From Aquabacter sp. L1I39 (GTDB taxonomy: Bacteria; Pseudomonadota; Alphaproteobacteria; Rhizobiales; Xanthobacteraceae): DNA of 64,000 nt. Positions 16,584 through 27,934 of the stretch are shown here, one piece after another (position 1 is the first letter of the stretch; each line of letters begins with the position of its first letter). Location of the stretch: NCBI RefSeq assembly GCF_017742835.1, contig NZ_CP072392.1, positions 2,402,385-2,466,384 of the forward strand, in the 5' to 3' direction. The translations under genes and the position numbers were made by a program. The notes below the pieces were generated by a model, which worked only from the letters and a program-made list of their open reading frames with translations, did no database searches and was not told the origin of the DNA.

Positions 16584-17466
16584 AATGACGCAGGCCGGGC
16601 CACGGCGCCACCGGGGCATGCGGGTGCTGCGGGTCTTGCGCACCGCGCGCATCACGCCGCGCATGCAGCGCCTGGTGCTGGGCGGTCCGGAAATCGAGGG
16701 GATCGGCGAGGGACCGAACCTCAAGCTGCTGCTGCCCCCGTCCCGCACCCGCCCACCGTGTTGGCCCACGGAAGGCGCCGACGGCCGCCCGATCTGGCCG
16801 GCGGATCCCGACCGACCCATCGTGCGCACCTATTCCGTGCGGGCGCTCGACCGGGCGCGCGGGGAACTCCATGTGGATTTCGTGCTGCATGGGGCGGGCG
16901 GCGTCGCCTCCGCCTTCGCACAGACCGCCGAGCCCGGCGACCTCCTGGGCATTGGCGGACCGGGTGGCCGTGGGCTCCCCGCCGCCGGGTTTCATCTGTT
17001 CGCGGGCGACCACAGCGCCCTGCCTTCCATCGCCGCCCATCTGGGGCGGCTGCCGGACGAGGCCCGCGGCGCGGCCTTTATCGAGCTTCCGGGTCCCGAA
17101 GAGGAACAGGACCTGCCCCGCCCGCCCGGCGTCGCGCTGACCTTCCTCCACCGCAACGGCGCAGCGGCGGGCACCACCCGTCTCTTGCAGGAGGCCGTCT
17201 TCGCCCTCGACTGGCCCACAGACCGATCCGTCGCCGCCTGGATCGCAGCGGAATCGGATGCCGCACGCGAGATCCGCGCCCATCTGAAAGGCCCGCGCGG
17301 AATGAAGCCGCGCGACCTTGTAGCCGTGGGCTACTGGCGACGTGGCATGAGCGAGACGGCCTATGGCGCCGCCTATGATCATGACCGGGATGCCGACTAT
17401 CACCGCGCCGCGCGGGAAGAGGACAGCCACGGGCATCATGAAGGGAACGACGACCATCAGCATTAG
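16570..17466 (+). CDS. Siderophore-interacting protein, FAD-dependent ferric-siderophore reductase
   Basis: The 298-residue protein has an N-terminal FAD-binding barrel with VRTYSVRALD (the R-x-Y-S flavin motif) and a C-terminal NAD(P)H-type domain with FAGDHSALPSIAAHL, WIAAESDAAREIRAHL and VGYWRRGMSE, as in ViuB/YqjH. It reduces Fe(III)-siderophore to release iron in the cytoplasm, completing the path begun by the receptor. ATG 16570 follows AGGGAGG at ideal spacing and overlaps the ATPase stop by 14 bases; ATG 16585 is an alternative. The last 30 residues are very rich in His, Asp and Glu, unusual for this family and possibly metal-binding. Confidence 0.92.
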   Translation: MEAAEMTQAGPRRHRGMRVLRVLRTARITPRMQRLVLGGPEIEGIGEGPNLKLLLPPSRTRPPCWPTEGADGRPIWPADPDRPIVRTYSVRALDRARGELHVDFVLHGAGGVASAFAQTAEPGDLLGIGGPGGRGLPAAGFHLFAGDHSALPSIAAHLGRLPDEARGAAFIELPGPEEEQDLPRPPGVALTFLHRNGAAAGTTRLLQEAVFALDWPTDRSVAAWIAAESDAAREIRAHLKGPRGMKPRDLVAVGYWRRGMSETAYGAAYDHDRDADYHRAAREEDSHGHHEGNDDHQH

Positions 17467-17833
17467 GGTCTAAACCCAACGAATGACCTGTAGTTCAATC
17501 GGCTCATGGATGGAGTAGAGGCCATGAGCCGCTTGTTTTGTTCCACTGATGGTCAGCGGTAGAAGATCGAACCACCTTTACCTCATTCCGGCAGTCCGCC
17601 GCGTGTTGAAGACCGGCGCATCCTGTCCGGGATCCTTCATGTGCTGCGCTGCGGCTGCCGCGCATCTGCGCCCCCCCTGGCCGGCGATCAGCGCACGCCG
17701 CCCCGGCTTCTCGCCGACCAGGCCTATGACAGCGACAAGGTTCGCGCCAACCTCGCGCGCCGAGGCACGCGCGCGGTCATCTTGCCCCTGTCTCGGCAGG
17801 CCGCGCCGCGCGCCTGCACGGTCGGGGCCATGG
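17467..17833 (+). mobile_element. Decayed IS5-family insertion sequence remnant
   Basis: The left part resembles an IS end and leader (17467-17523, beginning GGGTCTAAACCC), followed by a broken transposase. The right end is not recognisable and probably has been lost next to the channel gene that ends at 17844. Boundaries are approximate. Confidence 0.6.
17524..17833 (+). pseudogene. IS5-family (IS427/IS1031-like) transposase, broken
   Basis: Translation from ATG 17524 gives MSRLFCSTDGQR, then a TAG at 17560-17562. In the same frame it continues with KIEPPLPHSGSPPRVEDRR and ILSGILHVLRCGCR, matching the N-terminus of IS5-type transposases. It then jumps to LLADQAYDSDKVRANLARRG, which belongs well downstream in intact proteins; about 70 codons including a catalytic Asp region are missing. 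The C-terminal half with the rest of the DDE triad is absent. The single nonsense codon and the in-frame deletion show it is inactive. Confidence 0.75.
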
Positions 17834-17843
17834 AGGCACCCGC

Positions 17844-19094
17844 TCACTCCCGGCTGCGCGGCGGTGCCCCGGGTGAAGGATGGAAGGGCGTGCCCGTTCC
17901 TTCCTCGGTGATTTCCTCCGTGGCCAGGTCCCCTGTGGGGCGAAGCGCGTGCGGCACCTCGCGTTTGCGGGCCAATTCTTCCATGCGGGCGCGCATGGCC
18001 GGGCGGCGGGAGAGAAGATCGTCAAGGTCACGCGCATCCAGGATCAGAAGCTGAGTCCGTCGCGTGGCGCGCACGTTCGCGCTGCGGCGGCGCTTGGAGA
18101 GCAGTGCCATCTCGCCGAAAAAGTGTCCCTCGCCGAGAAAGAGCGGCTCGCCCTGCAGCTCGATCCGGACCTCGCCGGAGAGGATGAAGAACATGGACCG
18201 GGCCTCCTCCCCCCGGCGTGCCAGCAACTCGCCGGGATAGGCCGTATGGGCGGAGAGCAGCTTCAAAATCTCGCCGATCGCCGCCGCGTCCAGCTCGCAG
18301 AAGAGCGGCACCCGCGCCACCATGCCCCAGGTGACCACAAAGTCCCGCCGCCGGATGACCGCCGCGAAGGACGACGCGACGATGCCCACCGGCAGCGCGA
18401 GCAGAATCATGCCCGAGACCATGGTGAGCGCGGCGATCATCCGCCCCGCCAGGGTGGCCGGCACCGCATCCCCGTAGCCCACTGTCGTGACGCTCACCAC
18501 CGCCCACCATGCCGCCAGCGGGATGGAACCGAACTTGTCCGGCTGTACGTCGCCCTCGACGAGATACATGAGCGAAGCCGCAAATAGCACCACCACGCCG
18601 ATGATCCCGACGCACGCCAGCAAAGCGTGACGCTCCGCGAAAATGGCCTCGCCCAGGGAGGCGAGCCCGGGCGAATAGCGGGCCAGCTTCAGGAAGCGCA
18701 CGAGGCGCAGCAGGGCAAGCGTGCGCAGGTCCGCATGGACGAACAAGGCGAGCCCGAAGGGCAACACAGACAGCAGGTCGACGATGGCGAACGGCGTCAC
18801 CGCATAGCGCAGGCGCGCCTCACGATGGGATAGGCCCCTGTAGCGCGGATCGAATGGCGCTACCCACAGCCGCAGCAGGTACTCCGTCAGGAAAACGCCG
18901 AAGGAGAACGCCTCGAACAGATGCAGCGGCAGGCGATACGCCGCATCGAAGGACGGCACGGTTTCCATCACTGCGGCGGCAGAATTGGCCAGGATGAGGA
19001 CCACCAGCCCCACATGGACCATCCGCGCCACCCCATCGTGCGGGTTCTCGCGCTCCAGGATCTCGTAAATGCGCCGGCGCACGCTTCCTTCCAC
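17844..19094 (-). CDS. Cyclic nucleotide-gated potassium channel (MlotiK1-like)
   Basis: The 416-residue protein has six membrane segments. S4 near 123-140 carries spaced basic residues (R124, R130, R133, K136, R139). The pore loop holds the K+ selectivity filter TVGYGD at 204-209. A cyclic-nucleotide-binding domain spans about 262-360 with the phosphate-binding cassette GEMALLSKRRRSANVRA at 327-343. MlotiK1 from Mesorhizobium opens on cAMP binding. Start is GTG 19094, with GGGAG upstream at good spacing. The C-terminal 45 residues after the binding domain are low-complexity, and the stop lies just beyond the decayed IS element, so the tail may have been altered by the insertion. No obvious operon partner. 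Confidence 0.9.
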   Translation of the reverse strand: MEGSVRRRIYEILERENPHDGVARMVHVGLVVLILANSAAAVMETVPSFDAAYRLPLHLFEAFSFGVFLTEYLLRLWVAPFDPRYRGLSHREARLRYAVTPFAIVDLLSVLPFGLALFVHADLRTLALLRLVRFLKLARYSPGLASLGEAIFAERHALLACVGIIGVVVLFAASLMYLVEGDVQPDKFGSIPLAAWWAVVSVTTVGYGDAVPATLAGRMIAALTMVSGMILLALPVGIVASSFAAVIRRRDFVVTWGMVARVPLFCELDAAAIGEILKLLSAHTAYPGELLARRGEEARSMFFILSGEVRIELQGEPLFLGEGHFFGEMALLSKRRRSANVRATRRTQLLILDARDLDDLLSRRPAMRARMEELARKREVPHALRPTGDLATEEITEEGTGTPFHPSPGAPPRSRE

Positions 19095-20063
19095 CTGACG
19101 CTCCCTGAGGTCCCGTCTGCCCGCGGCCTCTTCACCGCCCTCATGCCATGCCGGTTGGTCCTTCCAACAGGCTGCTTTTTACTATGTCCCGGCATCCGCA
19201 GGTTTCAAGACGGGCCATTCTGGTCATCACGCCAAGACTGCAGTTGCCCATCATAGAACAAAGTGTGCTTCAGCCGCCTTCGCCGGACATGGAAAGGCTC
19301 ATTCCGGGAGACCGCCGTGGACTTGTGCCCGCAAAACAGGGGCCTTCTCTGCAAGGCGGTCCCGAGCGCGACGGTGCGCCATGTGGCGGGAGGCCGCGAG
19401 AGGGAAGAGCCCAAAGGGCGCTCGCTCGCCGCGCGACATCTCTGATCCCAAAGAATGGTGCTGCGAGCCCCAGATTCTCGAGCTCCGCATTCAAAGGAAG
19501 CCCACCGACGGTCTGAGCCACCTCTCGCGCCGGGCGCCCGGCTGCACCAAGCGCCTCTCGCCGGTGGTGCCGTCGGTGAGAAAAGCAGGGTGTCCGCGTG
19601 TCGGATGCCGGCCCGTTCGCCCGGTGCGCCCCCTGGAGAACAGACGACCAGCCGACGGCAGACCAGGTGCGCCGGCGCCGTTGGCAAATGCCAACGGGCG
19701 ATGTAGCGCGAACAGGACGCAGTTCGCCCCGATCCAAGGATCAATAACGGGACGGACGTCGCAAAGCCCGTCGGATCCCGACAAAGCTCGGCCCGCGTCC
19801 AGAGAGATCGCCGCGCGGCTGATAACCCTGCCCCCCCCTGGGCGCCAGCCTGCTGGGTCAACCCGCCGTTTGTGCCGCGCGGATGGCGGTGGCCATCGCG
19901 ACCGCCGCCGCGGGGTTCAAGTGCCTTATATGACGGTCCGGACGCGCATATCCCAGCGTCCGGCGACTGGCCCGCCATGCGCGGCACGCAAAATCGGGAC
20001 GGCACCCCTGCCCCGCCACGCCCCAGAGGCCTGCCCCCACCCGGCCCCCAGCGCGACACGGCC
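19095..20063. other. About 970 bases without a recognisable gene
   Basis: Both strands contain open frames here (for example antisense 19205-20128), but their composition is rich in Arg, Pro, Gly and Cys and shows no family pattern, so I reject them. A perfect inverted repeat CGTTGGCA-AA-TGCCAACG lies at 19679-19696 and could be a protein-binding site. The region follows the start of the channel gene and the 3' end of alaS. It may be a graveyard of older insertions. Confidence 0.5.
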
Positions 20064-22712
20064 TCAGGAGGCGAGCGCCGCCTCCACCGCCGCCAGTGCA
20101 TCGGTCGCCTTGCTGCCATCCGGGCCACCGGCCTGCGCCATGTCGGGACGGCCGCCGCCGCCCTTGCCGCCCAGCGCCTCGGCGCCGCGGCGCACCAGGC
20201 TTACGGCATCGAAACGGCCGGTCAGGTCCGCGGTCACGCCCACGACGATGCCGGCTTTTCCGTCATCGGTCACTCCGACGATGGCCACCACACCCGAGCC
20301 CAGCTGCTTCTTGCCCTCGTCCACGAGGCTCTTGAGATCCTTCAGCTCAATGCCTGAGACATGCTTGGCCAGCAGCTTCACGTCGCCCACCTGCCGGGCG
20401 GTGTCCTGACCACCAGCGCCGCCACCCATGGCAAGCTTCTTGCGCGCTTCGGCAAGGTCGCGCTCCAGCTTGCGGCGCTCCTCCACCAGGGTGGCGATCC
20501 GGGCTTCCACCTCGGACACCGGCGCCTTCAGAAGCGCGGCGGCGCCCTGCAGGGCGGAATTGGCGGTGTTGAGATGATGGCGCGCCGCGTTCGCGGTCAG
20601 CGCCTCAATGCGCCGAACACCCGCCGCCACGGCCCCCTCCGATACCAGCGAGACGAGCCCGATGTCACCGGTGCGTGCCACATGGGTACCGCCGCACAAT
20701 TCCACCGAATAGGGCGCGCCATTGCCAGCGTCTGTTCCCATGGTGACCACGCGCACTTCGTCGCCATATTTCTCGCCGAACAGGGCCCGAGCGCCCGAGG
20801 CGATGGCGTCATCAACGCCCATGAGACGGGTCTCGACCGGCTCGTTACGCAGCACGTAGGTGTTGACGATCTCTTCCACCTCGGCGACCTCATTGGAGGT
20901 CATGGGCTTGGGGTGGCTGAAATCGAAGCGCAGCCGGTCCGGCGCGACCAGCGAACCCTTTTGCGCCACATGGTCACCCAGCACGCGCCGGAGGGCTTCG
21001 TGCAGAAGGTGGGTGGCGGAATGGTTGGCCCGCACGGCGGCGCGACGGGCGTGATCCACTTCGAGGGTCAGGGCGCTGCCGAGCGCGAGCGTGCCCTCGT
21101 TGACGCGGACTTCATGGACGAACAGGTCGCCCAGCTTCTTCTGCGTCCCGATCACGGTCGCGCGCACGCCCTCGCCCACCATCACGCCGGTGTCGCCGAC
21201 CTGACCGCCCGATTCGCCATAGAACGGCGTCTGGTTGAGGACCACCAGACCCTGTTCGCCGGCGGCCAGGGTCTCCACTTCCGCTCCCTCGCGCACCAGC
21301 GCGCGGACAACGCCCTCGGCGCTCTCCGTGTCGTAGCCCAGAAACTCGGTGGCGCCTTCGCGCTCCCGTACCCCGAACCACACCGTGTCGGTGGCGGCCT
21401 CGCCCGATCCGGCCCAGGCGGCGCGCGCATCGGCGCGCTGGCGCGCCATGGCCGCGTTGAAGGCTTCCGTGTCCACATGGATGCCGCGACCGCGCAAGGC
21501 GTCCTCGGTCAGGTCAAGCGGGAAGCCGTACGTGTCGTAGAGCTTGAACGCCACGTCACCGGGGAAGCGGGCGCCGGACACGAGACCCGCGCTCTCCTCC
21601 TCCAGAATGGAGAGGCCACGCTCCAGGGTTCGGCGGAAGCGCTTCTCCTCCAGAAGAAGCGTCTCGGCCGCAAGCGGCTCGGCCCGCGCGATCTCCGGAT
21701 AGGCCCGGCCCATTTCGCGCACCAGGATGGGCACGAGACGATGCATCAGCGGATCGCGGGCACCCAGCAGCTGGGCATGACGCATGGCGCGGCGCATGAT
21801 TCGACGCAGCACATAGCCACGGCCCTCGTTAGAGGGCAGCACGCCATCGGCGGTCAGGAAGACGGACGCGCGCAAATGATCGGCGATGACCCGATGGCTC
21901 GCCTTCTGCGGGCCCTGCGGGGAAACGCCCGTCAGTTCGGCGACCTCGGCGATGATCGCCCGCATGAGGTCGGTCTCGTAATTGTCATGCGTGCCCTGCA
22001 GGAGCGCCGAAATGCGCTCGAGGCCCATGCCTGTGTCGATGGACGGACGCGGAAGCCGCACCCGCTCACCAGCGGGCAACTGCTCATACTGCATGAACAC
22101 GAGATTCCAGATCTCGATGAAGCGGTCGCCGTCCGCATCCTCGGAACCCGGCGGCCCGCCGGGAATGTGGTCGCCGTGATCGAAGAAAATCTCCGAGCAG
22201 GGACCACACGGCCCCGTATCGCCCATGGCCCAGAAATTGTCGGAGGTCGGGATGCGGATGATGCGATCGTCGGACAGGCCGGCAATCTTCTTCCACAAAG
22301 CATGGGCCTCATCGTCCTCCGAATAGACGGTGACGATGAGCCGGTCCTTCGGCAGCTCGAACTCGCGGGTGACAAGCCCCCAGGCGAGCTCAATGGCGCG
22401 ATCCTTGAAGTAGTCGCCGAAAGAGAAATTGCCCAGCATCTCGAAGAAGGTGTGATGCCGAGCCGTATAACCCACATTGTCCAGATCGTTGTGCTTGCCG
22501 CCAGCGCGAACGCACTTCTGGGCCGTTACCGCACGGGAATAGGGACGCTTCTCGACGCCAGTGAAGACGTTTTTGAACTGCACCATCCCCGCATTGGTGA
22601 ACATCAGCGTGGGATCATTGCGCGGCACGAGCGGCGATGAGGCAACCGCCTCGTGACCGTTCTTGACGAAGTAGTCGACAAATGTCGACCGGATCTCGTT
22701 CACGCCGCTCAT
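20064..22712 (-). CDS. alaS: Alanyl-tRNA synthetase
   Basis: The 882-residue protein starts [20 protein letters not shown]. It carries class II motifs ([19 protein letters not shown] for motif 2 and [17 protein letters not shown] nearby), the editing-domain zinc motif [13 protein letters not shown] with HxxxH and [13 protein letters not shown] with Cys and His, and a C-terminal DHHA1/C-Ala domain ending around VEAALAS. It charges tRNA-Ala and clears mischarged Ser and Gly. The open frame extends 22 codons further upstream, but ATG 22712 matches the conserved N-terminus. It follows recA on the same strand after 275 bases, a common order in Rhizobiales. Confidence 0.98.
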   Translation of the reverse strand: MSGVNEIRSTFVDYFVKNGHEAVASSPLVPRNDPTLMFTNAGMVQFKNVFTGVEKRPYSRAVTAQKCVRAGGKHNDLDNVGYTARHHTFFEMLGNFSFGDYFKDRAIELAWGLVTREFELPKDRLIVTVYSEDDEAHALWKKIAGLSDDRIIRIPTSDNFWAMGDTGPCGPCSEIFFDHGDHIPGGPPGSEDADGDRFIEIWNLVFMQYEQLPAGERVRLPRPSIDTGMGLERISALLQGTHDNYETDLMRAIIAEVAELTGVSPQGPQKASHRVIADHLRASVFLTADGVLPSNEGRGYVLRRIMRRAMRHAQLLGARDPLMHRLVPILVREMGRAYPEIARAEPLAAETLLLEEKRFRRTLERGLSILEEESAGLVSGARFPGDVAFKLYDTYGFPLDLTEDALRGRGIHVDTEAFNAAMARQRADARAAWAGSGEAATDTVWFGVREREGATEFLGYDTESAEGVVRALVREGAEVETLAAGEQGLVVLNQTPFYGESGGQVGDTGVMVGEGVRATVIGTQKKLGDLFVHEVRVNEGTLALGSALTLEVDHARRAAVRANHSATHLLHEALRRVLGDHVAQKGSLVAPDRLRFDFSHPKPMTSNEVAEVEEIVNTYVLRNEPVETRLMGVDDAIASGARALFGEKYGDEVRVVTMGTDAGNGAPYSVELCGGTHVARTGDIGLVSLVSEGAVAAGVRRIEALTANAARHHLNTANSALQGAAALLKAPVSEVEARIATLVEERRKLERDLAEARKKLAMGGGAGGQDTARQVGDVKLLAKHVSGIELKDLKSLVDEGKKQLGSGVVAIVGVTDDGKAGIVVGVTADLTGRFDAVSLVRRGAEALGGKGGGGRPDMAQAGGPDGSKATDALAAVEAALAS

Positions 22713-22914
22713 GTCCCGGCCACCATACCCTTCGTTTCGCTCGCCGGCCGCGCTCCGCTGTCCGGCGCCCATCCACATGCCTCCGAGGGAGGCAGGCGGA
22801 ATGGACCCGTTCGTTTAGCGGGCACCTGTCCCCTTGTCCAGAAAGGGCACCCCTCGAAGAGCCAATTCACACCCGGCCTGTCCTGCCGGGCATACAGGCC
22901 AAAGGAGACCAGCC

Positions 22915-22942
22915 AGGACGGTGTGGCTTCCCGCACCGTCCT
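22915..22942. terminator. Hairpin between recA and alaS, possible recA terminator
   Basis: AGGACGGTG at 22915-22923 pairs perfectly with CACCGTCCT at 22934-22942 around a 10-base loop. On the minus strand it lies about 45 bases after the recA stop and is followed by a moderately T-rich stretch. A second stem, GGCCTGT/ACAGGCC at 22875-22881 and 22894-22900, follows. These may end recA transcription or form part of the alaS leader. Confidence 0.45.
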
Positions 22943-22987
22943 TCGTGATGTTTTCAGCGGCCGATGCCACCCACATGTAGACCGCAA

Positions 22988-24070
22988 TCAGTCCGGGCTC
23001 GCCGCGTCGCCATCTTCCTCGGGAGAGCCGGTGAGGATCTGCTCGGCGATGAGGCCAGCATTCTGCCGGATAGCCGCTTCGATGCGCCCGGCGATTTCGG
23101 GATTCTGGCGCAAGAACGTCTTGGCATTCTCACGGCCCTGGCCCAGGCGCTGGCTGTCATGGGAGAACCATGCGCCCGACTTCTCCACCACGCCCGCACG
23201 CACGCCGAGATCCAGCAACTCGCCCAGCTTGGAGACCCCCTCGCCATACATGATGTCGAATTCGACCTGCTTGAAGGGCGGCGCCAGCTTGTTCTTGACC
23301 ACCTTCACGCGGGTCTGGTTGCCCACCACTTCGTCCCGCTCCTTGATCATGCCGATGCGGCGGATATCGAGGCGGATCGAGGCGTAGAACTTCAGGGCGT
23401 TGCCACCGGTGGTGGTCTCCGGCGAGCCGTACATCACGCCGATCTTCATCCGGATCTGATTGATGAAGATAACCATGGTGTTGGATTTGGAGATGGAACC
23501 GGTGAGCTTGCGCAGCGCCTGGCTCATGAGGCGAGCCTGCATGCCGGGCTGATTCTCGCCCATCTCGCCGTCAAGTTCGGCGCGCGGCGTGAGGGCCGCC
23601 ACCGAATCCACCACCAGCACGTCGATGGCGCCGGACCGCACCAGCGTGTCGGCGATCTCCAGCGCCTGCTCGCCCGCATCCGGCTGGGAGATCAGCAATT
23701 CATCGAGATTGACGCCGAGCTTGCGGGCATAAATGGGGTCGAGCGCATGCTCGGCATCAATGAAGGCGCATACACCGCCCTTCTTTTGTGCTTCCGCCAC
23801 CACATGCAGGGCCAGCGTGGTCTTGCCGGACGATTCCGGGCCGAAGATTTCCACGATGCGCCCCTTGGGCAGGCCGCCGATGCCGAGCGCGATGTCGAGG
23901 CCGAGGGATCCCGACGGGATGCTCTCGACCTCCATCACCTTGCCGCTCTTGCCGAGCCGCATGATCGAGCCTTTGCCGAAATGCCGCTCGATTTGCGACA
24001 GCGCGGCGTCGAGTGCCTTCGTTTTATCCATGGAAGAACCTTCGACGAGTCTGAGTGTCGACTGAGTCAT
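22988..24070 (-). CDS. recA: Recombinase RecA
   Basis: The 360-residue protein has Walker [10 protein letters not shown], the conserved [20 protein letters not shown] opening region, [18 protein letters not shown], the L1/L2 loop regions ([20 protein letters not shown]) and a C-terminal acidic tail. RecA forms filaments on single-stranded DNA for recombination and triggers LexA self-cleavage. The start at ATG 24070 is the first of two plausible starts; an internal ATG near MDKTKA is the other. A LexA box lies 64-78 bases upstream, so the gene is SOS-induced. Confidence 0.99.
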   Translation of the reverse strand: MTQSTLRLVEGSSMDKTKALDAALSQIERHFGKGSIMRLGKSGKVMEVESIPSGSLGLDIALGIGGLPKGRIVEIFGPESSGKTTLALHVVAEAQKKGGVCAFIDAEHALDPIYARKLGVNLDELLISQPDAGEQALEIADTLVRSGAIDVLVVDSVAALTPRAELDGEMGENQPGMQARLMSQALRKLTGSISKSNTMVIFINQIRMKIGVMYGSPETTTGGNALKFYASIRLDIRRIGMIKERDEVVGNQTRVKVVKNKLAPPFKQVEFDIMYGEGVSKLGELLDLGVRAGVVEKSGAWFSHDSQRLGQGRENAKTFLRQNPEIAGRIEAAIRQNAGLIAEQILTGSPEEDGDAASPD

Positions 24071-26804
<2,734 letters not shown>

Positions 26805-26817
26805 GCCAAACCCACGC

Positions 26818-26856
26818 CGCCGCCGGAGCCTCGGGTTCCGGCGGCGTTGCATTTTC
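26818..26856 (+). terminator. Rho-independent terminator of katG
   Basis: CGCCGCCGGA at 26818-26827 pairs perfectly with TCCGGCGGCG at 26837-26846 across a nine-base loop, followed by TTGCATTTT. It begins 14 bases after the katG stop. Confidence 0.82.
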
Positions 26857-27078
26857 CGCGGTCTTGGGGCGGCGCCGGCCGATCGCGCATCAGGCCGTGA
26901 CTTGATGCCCGCTTTTCCAACAGGTCTGCCCCCTTCAAGGCGAGAAGTATCGTCTGAGACTTGGCCCCGTCCGGATAAGTCCACTCGTATCCCTGGGGGT
27001 CGCCCGGCGAATTGACATGGTCAGCTGAGGCGTGAGAGCCCCTTGCGAGGGGGAGGAAAAAGGCGGGCGAGCGGCCGG

Positions 27079-27606
27079 TCAGGACCGCTCGGTGTCCGAG
27101 GCATGAACAACGCTCGCCACCGACCGCTTCAGGGCCTCGAGGTCGTCGAGCAGGGCCGCAACCTGTCGCTTGGACAGGTCGCCAAGCAATTCGTGGATCC
27201 ATCCCTCATGCGTGCTGGCCATGATGCGGAACATGGTGGCCCCGGCGCGACTCAGCCGCACGGTTGCGGCGCGGCGGTCATTGGGGTCGACCTTGCGCAC
27301 CACCAGGCCCTCTTCCACCAGGCGATCAATGAGCCCGGTGATGTTGCCATTGGAGACCATCATCCGGCGGGAGAGGTCGCCGAGCCGCAGGCCTTCGGGC
27401 TCCCGATTGAGCTGTGCTAGGACGTCGAAGCGCGGCAAGGTGACATCGAACTCGGTGCGCAGACGGCGGCGGATCTCGGCGCTGATGAGGTTCGACACCG
27501 ACAGAAGGCGAAGCCAGAGGCGCAACTCCATCTTCGAGCCGGCGGGCTCGTCTCGCACCAGAGCCTCGACGTCTTCCGGGATGGGATCACTCATATCGGC
27601 TGCCAT
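27079..27606 (-). CDS. MarR-family transcriptional regulator of the aminobenzoate cluster
   Basis: The 175-residue protein has the MarR winged helix: LRLGDLSRRMMVSNGNITGLIDRLVEEGLV for the recognition helices and DPNDRRAATVRLSRAG for the wing. MarR proteins bind inverted repeats and dissociate when aromatic acids or their CoA esters bind. It is divergent from the CoA ligase at 27935 with a 320-base gap that has repeated GCTTNAAGC sites. An ATG four codons later (27594) is also possible. Regulation of the aminobenzoyl-CoA pathway by a MarR protein sensing a CoA ester is a reasonable inference. Confidence 0.88.
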   Translation of the reverse strand: MAADMSDPIPEDVEALVRDEPAGSKMELRLWLRLLSVSNLISAEIRRRLRTEFDVTLPRFDVLAQLNREPEGLRLGDLSRRMMVSNGNITGLIDRLVEEGLVVRKVDPNDRRAATVRLSRAGATMFRIMASTHEGWIHELLGDLSKRQVAALLDDLEALKRSVASVVHASDTERS

Positions 27607-27928
27607 ACCACCGTTCCGGACTTTTCAAGCATGAAATTCAGGGCACGGGTCACCCAACATCCCGCCACCACGCCGACGCAGATCGCGGGAACCGCATCCT
27701 AACGTCTCTAAACGGGCAGGATGCACTAGGGAACCACCGCAGCGCAACATTTCGACCGCACCGCCATGCGCCCAAATATGATGCTTTAAGCGGATATATT
27801 TTAGGCTTGAAGCAAATTTAGGCCTGTGCAAACGTGACGGCAATTGCGGCGTTGCGCAGATCCTGTCGGCCCCTCAGCCAGACCGTGTACTCCGCGCAGA
27901 AGACCGCGGTGATGCCTCGCAGGGGAGC
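27607..27928. promoter_or_regulatory. Divergent control region of marR and the aryl-CoA ligase gene
   Basis: The region holds no gene. Near 27770-27830 it becomes AT-rich and contains two palindromes with the form GCTTNAAGC, at 27783-27791 and 27805-27813, with centres 22 bases apart, about two helical turns. They are candidate MarR operators. A related GCTTTAAAG lies upstream of the monooxygenase gene at 35869-35877. Confidence 0.5.
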
Positions 27929-27934
27929 ATGGGA

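Noticed and set aside
19205..20128. 307-codon minus-strand frame between the channel gene and alaS
   Set aside because: Composition is Arg/Pro/Gly/Cys-rich with no domain; it also runs into the alaS 3' end. Kept only as unexplained DNA.
20361..22640. 759-codon plus-strand frame opposite alaS
   Set aside because: Antisense shadow of a universally conserved gene.
27026..27060. CCCCTTGCGAGGGG stem after katG and before the marR end
   Set aside because: The stem is short and its T-run is on the wrong side for termination of marR.
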